6,013 nucleotides of DNA from JBOGZI01 sp050697275 (lineage in GTDB: Bacteria; Actinomycetota; Thermoleophilia; Solirubrobacterales; 70-9), in assembly GCA_050697275.1 (NCBI GenBank), contig JBOGZI010000120.1, forward strand, positions 1-6,013, given 5' to 3'. Both the position numbers and the translations under genes were made by a program. Each line of letters starts with the position of its first letter. The stretch's first letter is position 1. Under the pieces are notes generated by a model, which saw nothing but the letters and a program-made list of their open reading frames with translations, was not told the origin of the DNA and did no database searches. Positions 1 through 4,520 of the stretch are shown piece after piece.

Positions 1-31
1 GCGCGGCGAGGTCTATCCCCAGGGTTCGCAC
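1..31 (-). CDS. DUF429 family protein, N-terminal 10 residues only (partial)
   Basis: Only the first ten codons of this minus-strand gene are inside the window; it runs out at base 1. Starting from GTG at 31 they read VRTLGIDLAA. This is the characteristic beginning of DUF429 proteins, in which a GIDLA-type first strand opens a predicted RNase H-like fold whose substrate is not established. The start is supported by a TACGAT -10 box six bases upstream (43 to 38), which would place transcription initiation at or beside the GTG, as in a leaderless gene. The gene diverges from the MBL-fold gene at 148. Ten residues are very little evidence; the call rests on the motif, the start codon and the promoter agreeing. 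Confidence 0.5.
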   Translation of the reverse strand, partial: MRTLGIDLAA

Positions 32-37
32 CGCGCG

Positions 38-43
38 ATCGTA
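38..43 (-). promoter_or_regulatory. -10 box (TACGAT) of the DUF429 gene, leaderless arrangement
   Basis: On the minus strand TACGAT fits the TANNNT pattern of actinobacterial sigma-A -10 elements. Six bases separate it from the GTG at 31, so the transcript would begin at about the start codon. No clear -35 hexamer is visible. Confidence 0.35.
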
Positions 44-64
44 TGACTACAGTCACCGCGTGAC
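44..64. promoter_or_regulatory. Overlapping inverted repeats in a divergent promoter region
   Basis: Two perfect inverted repeats share a central GTCA: TGACT-AC-AGTCA (44-55) and GTCAC-CGC-GTGAC (52-64). The result is three TGAC/GTCA half-sites in alternating orientation, immediately upstream of the minus-strand -10 box. This layout suits a dimeric regulator covering the divergent promoters, but the half-sites are only 4-5 bp and could be chance. Apart from this and the minus-strand promoter, I see nothing definite between 32 and 147. Confidence 0.25.
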
Positions 65-147
65 CGGCCCGCGATCACAGGGCTGCCAGGGCGTTGGCGT
101 CGTAACCCCGTATCCCCGCAGTGCGAAGCACGAGGAGATGCGGGTTG

Positions 148-753
148 ATGGCGAAGCCGATGCATGAGGTCCTACCGGGCGTGATGCGCTGGACCGCGGA
201 GCACCCGAGGATCGGGATCGAGGTGAGCTCCCACTGGGTGCCGGAGGCGGGGGCGGTGATCGACCCGCTCGAGCCGCCGGGCGAGGGCCTCGACGCCTTC
301 GGCGAGCGGCCCCCCGAGCGGGTGCTGCTCAGCAACCGCCACCACCTGCGCCACTCCGGGCGCTTCGTGGAGCGCTTCGGCTGCACGATCCACTGCTCGA
401 AGCCGGGGCTGCACGAGTTCGAGGGCGGGCAGGAGGTGCAGGGGTTCGAGTTCGGCGACGAGGCGGCGCCGGGGATCGAGGCGCTCGAGGTGGGGGCGAT
501 CTGCCCTGACGAGTCGGCGCTCTTGCTGCGCGGCCCCCGCGCGCTGCTGCTGGCGGACGGGATCATCCGCTACGGCGAGGAGCTCAGCTTCGTCCCCGAC
601 GGCTACCTCGGCGACGATCCGGAGGGGGTGAAGGCGGGGCTGCGCGAGGCCTACTCGAAGCTGCTCGACCGCGACTTCGACGCCCTCCTCTTCGCCCACG
701 GGAACCCGCTGGTCGGCGACGGGAAGCGGGCCCTGCGTGAGTTCTGCGGGTAG
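148..753 (+). CDS. MBL-fold-like protein with a degenerate metal-binding motif
   Basis: This encodes a 201-residue protein that looks like a metallo-beta-lactamase-fold hydrolase of unknown substrate. There is no signal peptide, so it is probably cytosolic. The opening (HEVLPGVMRW, residues 6-15) and the GAVIDPL strand (35-41) match the first strands of the fold. Where a canonical enzyme has HxHxDH this one has NRHHLRHS (63-70). Later landmarks remain: LADG at 135-138, where the fold has its bridging aspartate, and FAHG at 182-185, where the last histidine sits. ATG 148 is preferred over GTG 121 because GAGGAG (132-137) lies ten bases before it. A terminator-like hairpin overlaps the stop codon. 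The metal site may be altered or lost, so hydrolase activity is uncertain; family membership is fairly secure. Confidence 0.75.
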   Translation: MAKPMHEVLPGVMRWTAEHPRIGIEVSSHWVPEAGAVIDPLEPPGEGLDAFGERPPERVLLSNRHHLRHSGRFVERFGCTIHCSKPGLHEFEGGQEVQGFEFGDEAAPGIEALEVGAICPDESALLLRGPRALLLADGIIRYGEELSFVPDGYLGDDPEGVKAGLREAYSKLLDRDFDALLFAHGNPLVGDGKRALREFCG

Positions 754-776
754 CCGCCCGGCCCTCGCCGGACGGC
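753..776 (+). terminator. Hairpin terminator candidate after the MBL-fold gene
   Basis: GCCG-C-CCGGC, loop CCTC, then GCCGG-A-CGGC gives nine base pairs with one C/A mismatch. It begins at the last base of the stop codon. There is no U-tract, which is common for GC-rich actinobacterial terminators. The rest of the gap up to 937 holds only the promoter and ribosome site of the next gene. Confidence 0.45.
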
Positions 777-883
777 CACCCGAACGACCCTAGCGGCGCG
801 TCCCGGTGCTCCTCGTGCCCGTCGCTCGCCCGCCTTCTCGCGCCGCTCCTCGCGCGAAGGAAGCGACGATCCAACTCGGGACG

Positions 884-910
884 TGGACAGCCGGTGCATT
901 CGATTAGGCT
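884..910 (+). promoter_or_regulatory. Promoter of the FAD oxidase gene
   Basis: TGGACA (884-889) and TAGGCT (905-910) resemble -35 and -10 hexamers, with a slightly short 15-base spacer. Transcription would start near 917, leaving a leader of about 20 bases that contains AGGAGG at 928-933, four bases before the ATG. Confidence 0.4.
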
Positions 911-937
911 GGGCCGGCAGTCGGAGAAGGAGGACGT

Positions 938-2332
938 ATGAGCACCAGCACGTCAGCGGCAAGCGCTGCGGGCAAGGAGGTCGCCGACTTCGAGGGGCGG
1001 CTGATCGGACCGGAGGACTCCGACTACGACGAGGCGCGCAAGGTCTACAACGCGATGATCGACAAGCGGCCGGCGCTGATTGCGCAGTGCTCGGGCCCTG
1101 ACGATGTCGCCAAGACAATCGCCTTCGCCCGTGACCACGACCTGCTCGTCGCCGTCCGCGGCGGCGGCCACAACGGCGCCGGTCTGGGAACGTGCGACGA
1201 CGGCGTCGTGATCGACCTCTCGCGGTTGAACGGAATCGAGGTCGACCCGCAGGCTCGCTCCGTCCGTGTGGGCGGCGGCTCCACCTGGGGCGAGGTCGAC
1301 CGGGCGACGAACGAGCACGGGCTCGCGACGCCGAGCGGGATCATCTCGACCACCGGCGTCGGGGGCCTCACCCTCGGTGGCGGCCTCGGCAATCTGACCC
1401 GGACGTGCGGGCTTTCGATCGACAACCTGCTCGAGGCCGAGCTCGTGCTCGCCAGCGGCGAGCGCGTCCGCGCCAGCGCCGAGGACAACCCCGATCTGTA
1501 CTGGGCGATCCGCGGCGGCGGCGGCAACTTCGGGGTCGTCACCTCCTTCCGCTTCCGGCTGCACGAGGTCGACACGGTCATCGCCGGCCCGACGTTCTGG
1601 CCCGTCGAGCTCGGCGCCGAGGTGCTCTCGGCCTATCGCGAGTTCCTGCCGAACGCCCCTCGCGAGCTGAATGCCTTCTTCGCCTTCGCCACCGTGCCGC
1701 CCGGCCCACCGTTCCCCGAGGAGATTCACATGCGGAAGGTGTGTGGGGTGATCTCGTGCTACGTCGGCTCTGAGGAGGACGCGGCGAAGGCACTCGCGCC
1801 CCTGCTGGACGCCCTTCCGGAGCCGCTGCTGCCTGGAACGGCTCCGATGCCGCATCCTGCGCTGCAGAGCGCCTTCGACGGCGTCTACCCGCCCGGAGAC
1901 CAGTGGTACTGGCGCGCCGACTTCGTCAAGGAGATTCCCGACGAGGCCGTCGAGATCCACGCGAAGTTCGGCGCCGAGATGCCGACCTGGAAGTCGACGA
2001 TGCACATGTACCCGATCGACGGCGCCGCCCACGACCCCAGCCCGTCCGACACGGCGTGGAGCTACCGAGACGCGCAGTGGGGCTCTGTCTTCGCGGGGGT
2101 CGATCCTGACCCGGCGAACGTTGACGTCATCCGGCAGTGGTGCGTCGACTACTTCGACGCCCTGCATCCGTTCTCGGCCGGCGGCGCCTACGTGAACATG
2201 ATGATGGACGAGGGCCAGGAGCGGGTCCGCGCCAGCTACCGCGACAACTACGAGCGGCTCGCGCAGATCAAATCCAGGTACGACCCGGACAACATCTTCC
2301 GCGTCAATCAAAACATCCAGCCGCAGGCATAA
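938..2332 (+). CDS. FAD-binding oxidoreductase (PCMH / berberine-bridge-enzyme type)
   Basis: A full-length 464-residue flavoenzyme that would oxidise an alcohol, amine or sugar-like substrate and reoxidise its FAD with oxygen or another acceptor; the substrate cannot be read from sequence. Residues about 45-210 form the FAD-binding PCMH domain, including RGGGH (74-78), whose His78 is the expected covalent FAD attachment site, the glycine-rich GVGGLTLGGG (140-149), DNLLEAELV (162-170) and RGGGGNFGVV (192-201). Residues about 416-462 form the C-terminal BBE domain, ending in RYDPDNIFRVNQNIQP. The position that carries the second flavin-linking cysteine in bicovalent relatives (GVCPT) is Ile136 here, so one covalent bond is expected. 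AGGAGG at 928-933 supports the ATG. No signal peptide is seen. The gene appears monocistronic and converges on the small gene at 2379. Confidence 0.92.
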   Translation: MSTSTSAASAAGKEVADFEGRLIGPEDSDYDEARKVYNAMIDKRPALIAQCSGPDDVAKTIAFARDHDLLVAVRGGGHNGAGLGTCDDGVVIDLSRLNGIEVDPQARSVRVGGGSTWGEVDRATNEHGLATPSGIISTTGVGGLTLGGGLGNLTRTCGLSIDNLLEAELVLASGERVRASAEDNPDLYWAIRGGGGNFGVVTSFRFRLHEVDTVIAGPTFWPVELGAEVLSAYREFLPNAPRELNAFFAFATVPPGPPFPEEIHMRKVCGVISCYVGSEEDAAKALAPLLDALPEPLLPGTAPMPHPALQSAFDGVYPPGDQWYWRADFVKEIPDEAVEIHAKFGAEMPTWKSTMHMYPIDGAAHDPSPSDTAWSYRDAQWGSVFAGVDPDPANVDVIRQWCVDYFDALHPFSAGGAYVNMMMDEGQERVRASYRDNYERLAQIKSRYDPDNIFRVNQNIQPQA

Positions 2333-2343
2333 AGCGGCGCTTT
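2331..2343. terminator. Small bidirectional hairpin between convergent genes
   Basis: AAAGC-GGC-GCTTT overlaps the TAA of the FAD oxidase gene and lies in the 46-base gap to the convergent zinc-ribbon gene. The A/T-rich stem ends could give a short U-run in either direction. The stem is only five pairs, so this is weak. Confidence 0.25.
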
Positions 2344-2378
2344 GAAATCACACCTCTGAGCGAGGGAGGGGAGGCCCG

Positions 2379-2588
2379 CTAGGCCGCGCGTCGCTGCGAC
2401 GGCGCCTCGCGCCGGGTCGCGATCGCGATGACCTCGCCCCCGGGGCGCCGCAGCTCGGAGATCTGCATCAGCACGAAGCCGAAGCCGCACTCGCAGACCC
2501 TGCCCTCGAGCTCGCGGACGTGGTCGATCGCGACCTCCGCCTCCTCCGGGCAGTCGGGGTCCGAGCAGACGATCTTCGCCAGTAGCAC
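2379..2588 (-). CDS. Small zinc-ribbon-like protein (hypothetical)
   Basis: A 69-residue protein of unknown function. Four cysteines form two knuckles, CSDPDC (8-13) and CEC (32-34), separated by an acidic stretch and followed by GFGFVLMQISEL. This spacing fits a small zinc ribbon, and similar short proteins are familiar from Thermoleophilia, but no activity is known to me. The tail from residue 49 is basic and probably disordered. The start is GTG 2588; the reading frame extends further upstream, but the codons there no longer look like this protein, and homologous-looking sequence begins at LAKIVC. There is no clear Shine-Dalgarno. It shares a 76-base divergent promoter region with the Nudix gene and converges on the FAD oxidase gene. 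Confidence 0.65.
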   Translation of the reverse strand: MLLAKIVCSDPDCPEEAEVAIDHVRELEGRVCECGFGFVLMQISELRRPGGEVIAIATRREAPSQRRAA

Positions 2589-2648
2589 GGCGCGATGGTC
2601 CCGCGCGCCCCGGACGGATCGCGCTGACCTCGAGCCGGCGGGCTGACG

Positions 2649-2654
2649 TAGGCT
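2649..2654 (+). promoter_or_regulatory. -10 box (TAGGCT) of the Nudix gene, near-leaderless
   Basis: TAGGCT is identical to the -10 proposed for the FAD oxidase gene. It ends ten bases before the ATG at 2665, so the transcript would begin about three or four bases upstream of the start codon. A weak -35 (CTGACC, 2624-2629) lies 19 bases away. No Shine-Dalgarno lies in between, which fits leaderless translation. Confidence 0.45.
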
Positions 2655-2664
2655 GCGCTGCCGC

Positions 2665-3141
2665 ATGGCCCGCGACAATCTCTCCAGCGGTGAGGACCCG
2701 GAGGTCCGCGCGGCGGGGGGCGTCGTGCTGCGCCGCGACGACGACGGCAAGACGAGGGCGTCGGTGATCCATCGGCCCAAGTACGGGGACTGGTCGCTGC
2801 CGAAGGGCAAGCTCGAGCCGGGGGAGAGCTGGCGGGAGGCCGCCCTGCGGGAGGTCGAGGAGGAGACCGGCATGCGCTGTCACGCGGGCAGGGAGCTCCC
2901 CGCGGTCGGCTACCGGGACCGCGAGGGCAGGCGCAAGCGCGTCCGCTACTGGCTGATGGAGCCCGAGCGGGGGGAGTTCGCGCCCCACGGCGAGGTGGAT
3001 GAGCTGCGCTGGGTGACGCCGGACGAGGCCGACGAGCTCCTCACCTACGACCACGACCGCGAGCTGGTCCGCCGCGCGATCAGGATGCGTCGCTGGCGCC
3101 GCCTGCTGCTCTGGCCCGGGCGCGCCTTTAGCCCCGGCTGA
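2665..3141 (+). CDS. Nudix hydrolase, MutT1-like single domain
   Basis: A 158-residue Nudix enzyme that would hydrolyse a nucleoside diphosphate linked to another group. Its closest resemblance is to the Nudix domain of mycobacterial MutT1, which acts on 8-oxo-(d)GTP and diadenosine polyphosphates. The Nudix box is complete at 48-70 (G48, E54, then REVEEETGM), with the catalytic metal-binding glutamates present. Before it lies HRPKYGDWSLPKGK (36-49), and near the end HGEVDELRWV and LTYDHDREL (126-134), all MutT1-type landmarks. MutT1 carries an additional histidine-phosphatase domain that is absent here; the protein stops after a basic tail (139-153). ATG 2665 is the start; there is no Shine-Dalgarno, but a -10 box lies just upstream. 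MsrA follows 24 bases later, suggesting a shared role in repairing oxidative damage. Confidence 0.88.
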   Translation: MARDNLSSGEDPEVRAAGGVVLRRDDDGKTRASVIHRPKYGDWSLPKGKLEPGESWREAALREVEEETGMRCHAGRELPAVGYRDREGRRKRVRYWLMEPERGEFAPHGEVDELRWVTPDEADELLTYDHDRELVRRAIRMRRWRRLLLWPGRAFSPG

Positions 3142-3151
3142 GCGTCGGGCC

Positions 3152-3157
3152 TAAGAT
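3152..3157 (+). promoter_or_regulatory. -10 box (TAAGAT) of msrA, leaderless
   Basis: TAAGAT is close to the TATAAT consensus and ends eight bases before the ATG at 3166, so initiation would fall at or within a couple of bases of the start codon. It sits in the 24-base gap after the Nudix stop codon, so msrA may have its own start in addition to read-through. No convincing -35 is visible. Confidence 0.4.
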
Positions 3158-3165
3158 TGGTGTCG

Positions 3166-3642
3166 ATGGCAAACGAACTCGAGAAGGCGACCTTCGCGGC
3201 CGGCTGCTTCTGGCAGGTGGAGGTGGAGTTCCGGAACACCGACGGGGTCAAGGACGCCGTGGTCGGCTACATGGGCGGCGAGCTGGAGAACCCGAGCTAC
3301 GAGCAGGTCTGCACCGACGCCACCGGACACGCGGAGGTCTGCCAGGTCAGCTTCGATCCCGACGAAGTCTCCTACGAGGATCTGCTCGACGTCTTCTGGG
3401 GCCTGCACGACCCCACCCAGATGAACCGCCAGGGACCCGACGTCGGCAGCCAGTACCGCTCGGCGATCTTCTTCCACACCCCCGAGCAGGAGCGCGAGGC
3501 GAGCGCCTCGCGGGATCGCGAGCAGGCCAACCACCGTAAGCCGATCGCGACCGAGATCGTCCCGGCCCGCCAGTTCTGGCCCGCCGAGGACTATCACCAG
3601 CGCTACCTCGAGAAGCGCGGCCTCGCCACCTGCAAGATCTGA
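3166..3642 (+). CDS. msrA: Peptide-methionine (S)-S-oxide reductase MsrA
   Basis: A 158-residue cytosolic enzyme that reduces methionine-S-sulfoxide in proteins and free methionine, using thioredoxin (EC 1.8.4.11). The catalytic motif GCFW is at 13-16 with Cys14 as nucleophile. The conserved core follows: YEQVCTDATGHAEVCQVSFDP (45-65), WGLHDPTQMNRQGPDVGSQY (78-97) and FWPAEDYHQRY (137-147). Cys156 in the C-terminal GLATCKI is the likely resolving cysteine. The length is normal for the short bacterial form; no MsrB domain is fused. ATG 3166 is chosen because it starts immediately before the conserved fold. TTG 3157 would overlap the -10 box. The upstream neighbour is the Nudix hydrolase, also an oxidative-damage enzyme. 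Confidence 0.95.
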   Translation: MANELEKATFAAGCFWQVEVEFRNTDGVKDAVVGYMGGELENPSYEQVCTDATGHAEVCQVSFDPDEVSYEDLLDVFWGLHDPTQMNRQGPDVGSQYRSAIFFHTPEQEREASASRDREQANHRKPIATEIVPARQFWPAEDYHQRYLEKRGLATCKI

Positions 3643-3701
3643 GCGCGGCGGGGGGTCAGTAGGTTCTCGGCCTTGCCCCAACGTCATTTGTTTGAGCCGA
3701 T

Positions 3702-3722
3702 CCCCGTGCGTACGCCACGGGG
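3702..3722. repeat. Perfect GC hairpin, possible REP-like element
   Basis: CCCCGTG, loop CGTACGC, then CACGGGG forms a perfect seven-pair stem; GCGTACGC at the tip is itself a palindrome. It directly abuts the tRNA-like sequence, and its 3' arm occupies the place of a tRNA 5' acceptor strand. It could be a terminator for msrA, a dispersed palindromic repeat, or debris that replaced the tRNA 5' half. Confidence 0.45.
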
Positions 3723-3786
3723 CCACGCCAAGTAGCGCATTCGGCTGGGGGCCGAAAGGTCGCTGGTTCAAATCCAGTTGCCCTGA
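3716..3786 (+). tRNA. tRNA-Pro(GGG)-like sequence with a degenerate 5' half (pseudo-tRNA or att remnant)
   Basis: The 3' half is excellent. D-stem 3' strand GCGC is at 3735-3738. The anticodon stem TTCGG/CCGAA flanks the loop CTGGGGG (3745-3751), giving anticodon GGG (3747-3749) with U33 and G37 as in tRNA-Pro. The variable loop is AGGTC. The T-arm is GCTGG-TTCAAAT-CCAGT (3762-3778), and the 3' acceptor strand TGCCCTG with discriminator A follows (3779-3786). The 5' half is poor: the best acceptor strand CACGGGG pairs at only five of seven positions. D-stem ACGC has one mismatch, the D-loop is six bases and the G18-G19 pair is lost. CCG rather than CCA follows the discriminator, so the CCA end is not encoded. 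It is probably not functional, or it is the 3' tRNA duplicate left by an integrated element. Confidence 0.55.
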
Positions 3787-3791
3787 CCGCT

Positions 3792-3819
3792 CGAAGCCGC
3801 TGCTTTTGCAGCGGTTTCG
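3792..3819 (+). terminator. Strong hairpin terminator after the tRNA-like gene
   Basis: A 12-pair stem, CGAAGCCGCTGC with GCAGCGGTTTCG and one G-U pair, closes a TTTT loop. It starts five bases after the tRNA discriminator base, which is where tRNA transcription terminators normally sit. The downstream side has no U-run beyond the stem. Its preservation suggests the 3' flank of the tRNA is original. Confidence 0.6.
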
Positions 3820-3828
3820 TAGTCAGAG

Positions 3829-3893
3829 CCCGGCGGCCGGGTCGGCCGACGGGGAACAAACAGGGAACAATTTCGGGGTCGTGCTGAACGACC
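3829..3893. repeat. Cluster of inverted and direct repeats
   Basis: Within 65 bases there are four symmetric elements: CCCGG-CGG-CCGGG (3829-3841), the palindrome GTCGGCCGAC (3841-3850), two copies of GGGAACAA (3852-3859 and 3863-3870) repeating every 11 bases, and the hairpin GGTCGT-GCTGA-ACGACC (3877-3893). Two repeats on the same face of the helix beside a tRNA 3' end resemble recombinase arm sites or a tandem operator. No function can be assigned from sequence alone. Confidence 0.4.
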
Positions 3894-3951
3894 GGGGTTG
3901 AGGGCGTAGGAAGGGACATCCGCTGCCCTCACGAGGCTCCGAGTGGTCATT

Positions 3952-3968
3952 TGAGCCAGCCTGGCTCA
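3952..3968. promoter_or_regulatory. Perfect 17-bp palindrome, operator candidate
   Basis: TGAGCCAG-C-CTGGCTCA has exact 8-bp arms around one central base. It lies at the upstream edge of the coding-like stretch beginning at 3955. Symmetry of this size in non-coding DNA suggests a dimeric protein binding site; the one-base centre makes a tight RNA hairpin less likely unless three bases form the loop. Confidence 0.35.
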
Positions 3969-4254
3969 GGACCAGAACCTGATCTGCCTCGGTGACTTCA
4001 AAATCGATCGCGAGGATCTCCCAGGGCAGGATCGGCGCTGGAAACCAGAGGTGACCGAAGCTGGAATTCCTGCGGGCGAGAGGTTCGGGCTCGCCCCTCT
4101 CTTGGTCGACGCGGAGGGACAAACCGCGATCGAGGATTGGCTCAGCCGCGGTCGGCGCGGTGAGGGCCATCCGGGGCTGGAGAAGATCCCGGGCAGCACC
4201 AGGCTCGACCTCGTCGGGGAGTTGGTCGCGAAAGATCCCGCCTCTGATCGATAG
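3955..4254 (+). pseudogene. Coding-like fragment without a clear start, possible gene relic
   Basis: One frame stays open for 99 codons between TGA at 3952 and TAG at 4252. It uses codons like the neighbouring genes and gives an acidic, protein-like product. It has no ATG; the only plausible start is GTG 4051 (67 residues), without a Shine-Dalgarno, yet the sequence before it looks equally coding. Early in the frame QNLICLGDFKIDRED resembles the GDFNID active-site segment of endonuclease/exonuclease/phosphatase (EEP) proteins. The following residues do not continue to match that family as far as I can judge, and I find no upstream EEP motifs in other frames. The best reading is a 5'-truncated or rearranged gene. 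A chance open frame in GC-rich DNA remains possible. Confidence 0.3.
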
Positions 4255-4331
4255 GAGCGTTCCTCGGCGTGAGTCATCCCTTCAGGACATGTGAGTTTGG
4301 TGGGGCGCGCCTTCGCCGTCGGGCCTGACCG

Positions 4332-4359
4332 GTTCCCGCACCTCCCCGGCGAGGGGAAC
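4332..4359 (+). other. Bulged hairpin in the 4255-4520 non-coding stretch
   Basis: GTTCC pairs with GGAAC and CCTC with GAGG, with a four-base bulge on the left and loop CCCGGC. It may belong to a long leader of the downstream gene or terminate something upstream. Apart from this and the leader element at 4434-4515, I see nothing definite in 4255-4520; TAGATC at 4385 is a weak -10 candidate. Confidence 0.25.
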
Positions 4360-4433
4360 TGCGATCCGCCGTCACAAAAGTTGGTAGATCTGCGTTGTTG
4401 CAGTGAGGGCTGAGGCGATTGGCCCTCGGATAC

Positions 4434-4515
4434 GGAGAAGGCCCGGATGGGCGACGAGCGCTACTTGGGGGCTCGCTTCTCCGGTGAAGGGGGAAGCGAG
4501 CGGTAAGGGAGAAGC
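4434..4515 (+). promoter_or_regulatory. Structured 5' leader with possible Shine-Dalgarno switch
   Basis: A 12-pair hairpin joins 4471-4482 (GCTCGCTTCTCC) to 4490-4501 (GGGGAAGCGAGC), with one T-G pair and a seven-base loop. Its 5' arm contains GCTTCTCC (4475-4482), which is also perfectly complementary to GGAGAAGC (4508-4515), overlapping the Shine-Dalgarno AAGGGAG (4505-4511). A further GGAGAAG lies at 4434-4440, and CGAGC (4455-4459) can pair with GCTCG (4471-4475). The pairings exclude one another, so the leader could expose or hide the ribosome site. It matches no riboswitch class I recognise. Confidence 0.4.
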
Positions 4516-4520
4516 TACGG

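Noticed and set aside
121..147. GTG 121 as start of the MBL-fold protein
   Set aside because: The extra nine residues look non-coding, and GAGGAG is correctly spaced for ATG 148.
172..699. Long antisense frame over the MBL-fold gene
   Set aside because: Low-complexity Arg/Ala/Leu/Val product, while the plus strand carries family motifs and a Shine-Dalgarno.
953..2311. A 452-codon open frame antisense to the FAD oxidase
   Set aside because: It mirrors a confidently identified gene in GC-rich DNA; its product is Val/Arg/Asp/Ala-rich without recognisable motifs.
3660..3665. TAGGTT as a promoter -10 for the tRNA-like gene
   Set aside because: It resembles the local TAGGCT boxes, but it lies over 50 bases upstream, has no -35, and the tRNA itself may be dead.
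3656..3919. Minus-strand frame containing GFEPATFRPPAE
   Set aside because: This peptide is the usual spurious translation across the complement of a tRNA; it supports the tRNA call rather than a protein.
3823..4170. Minus-strand frame over the 3823-4170 region
   Set aside because: It crosses the repeat cluster, has no recognisable motif or Shine-Dalgarno, and the plus frame here has better codon use.
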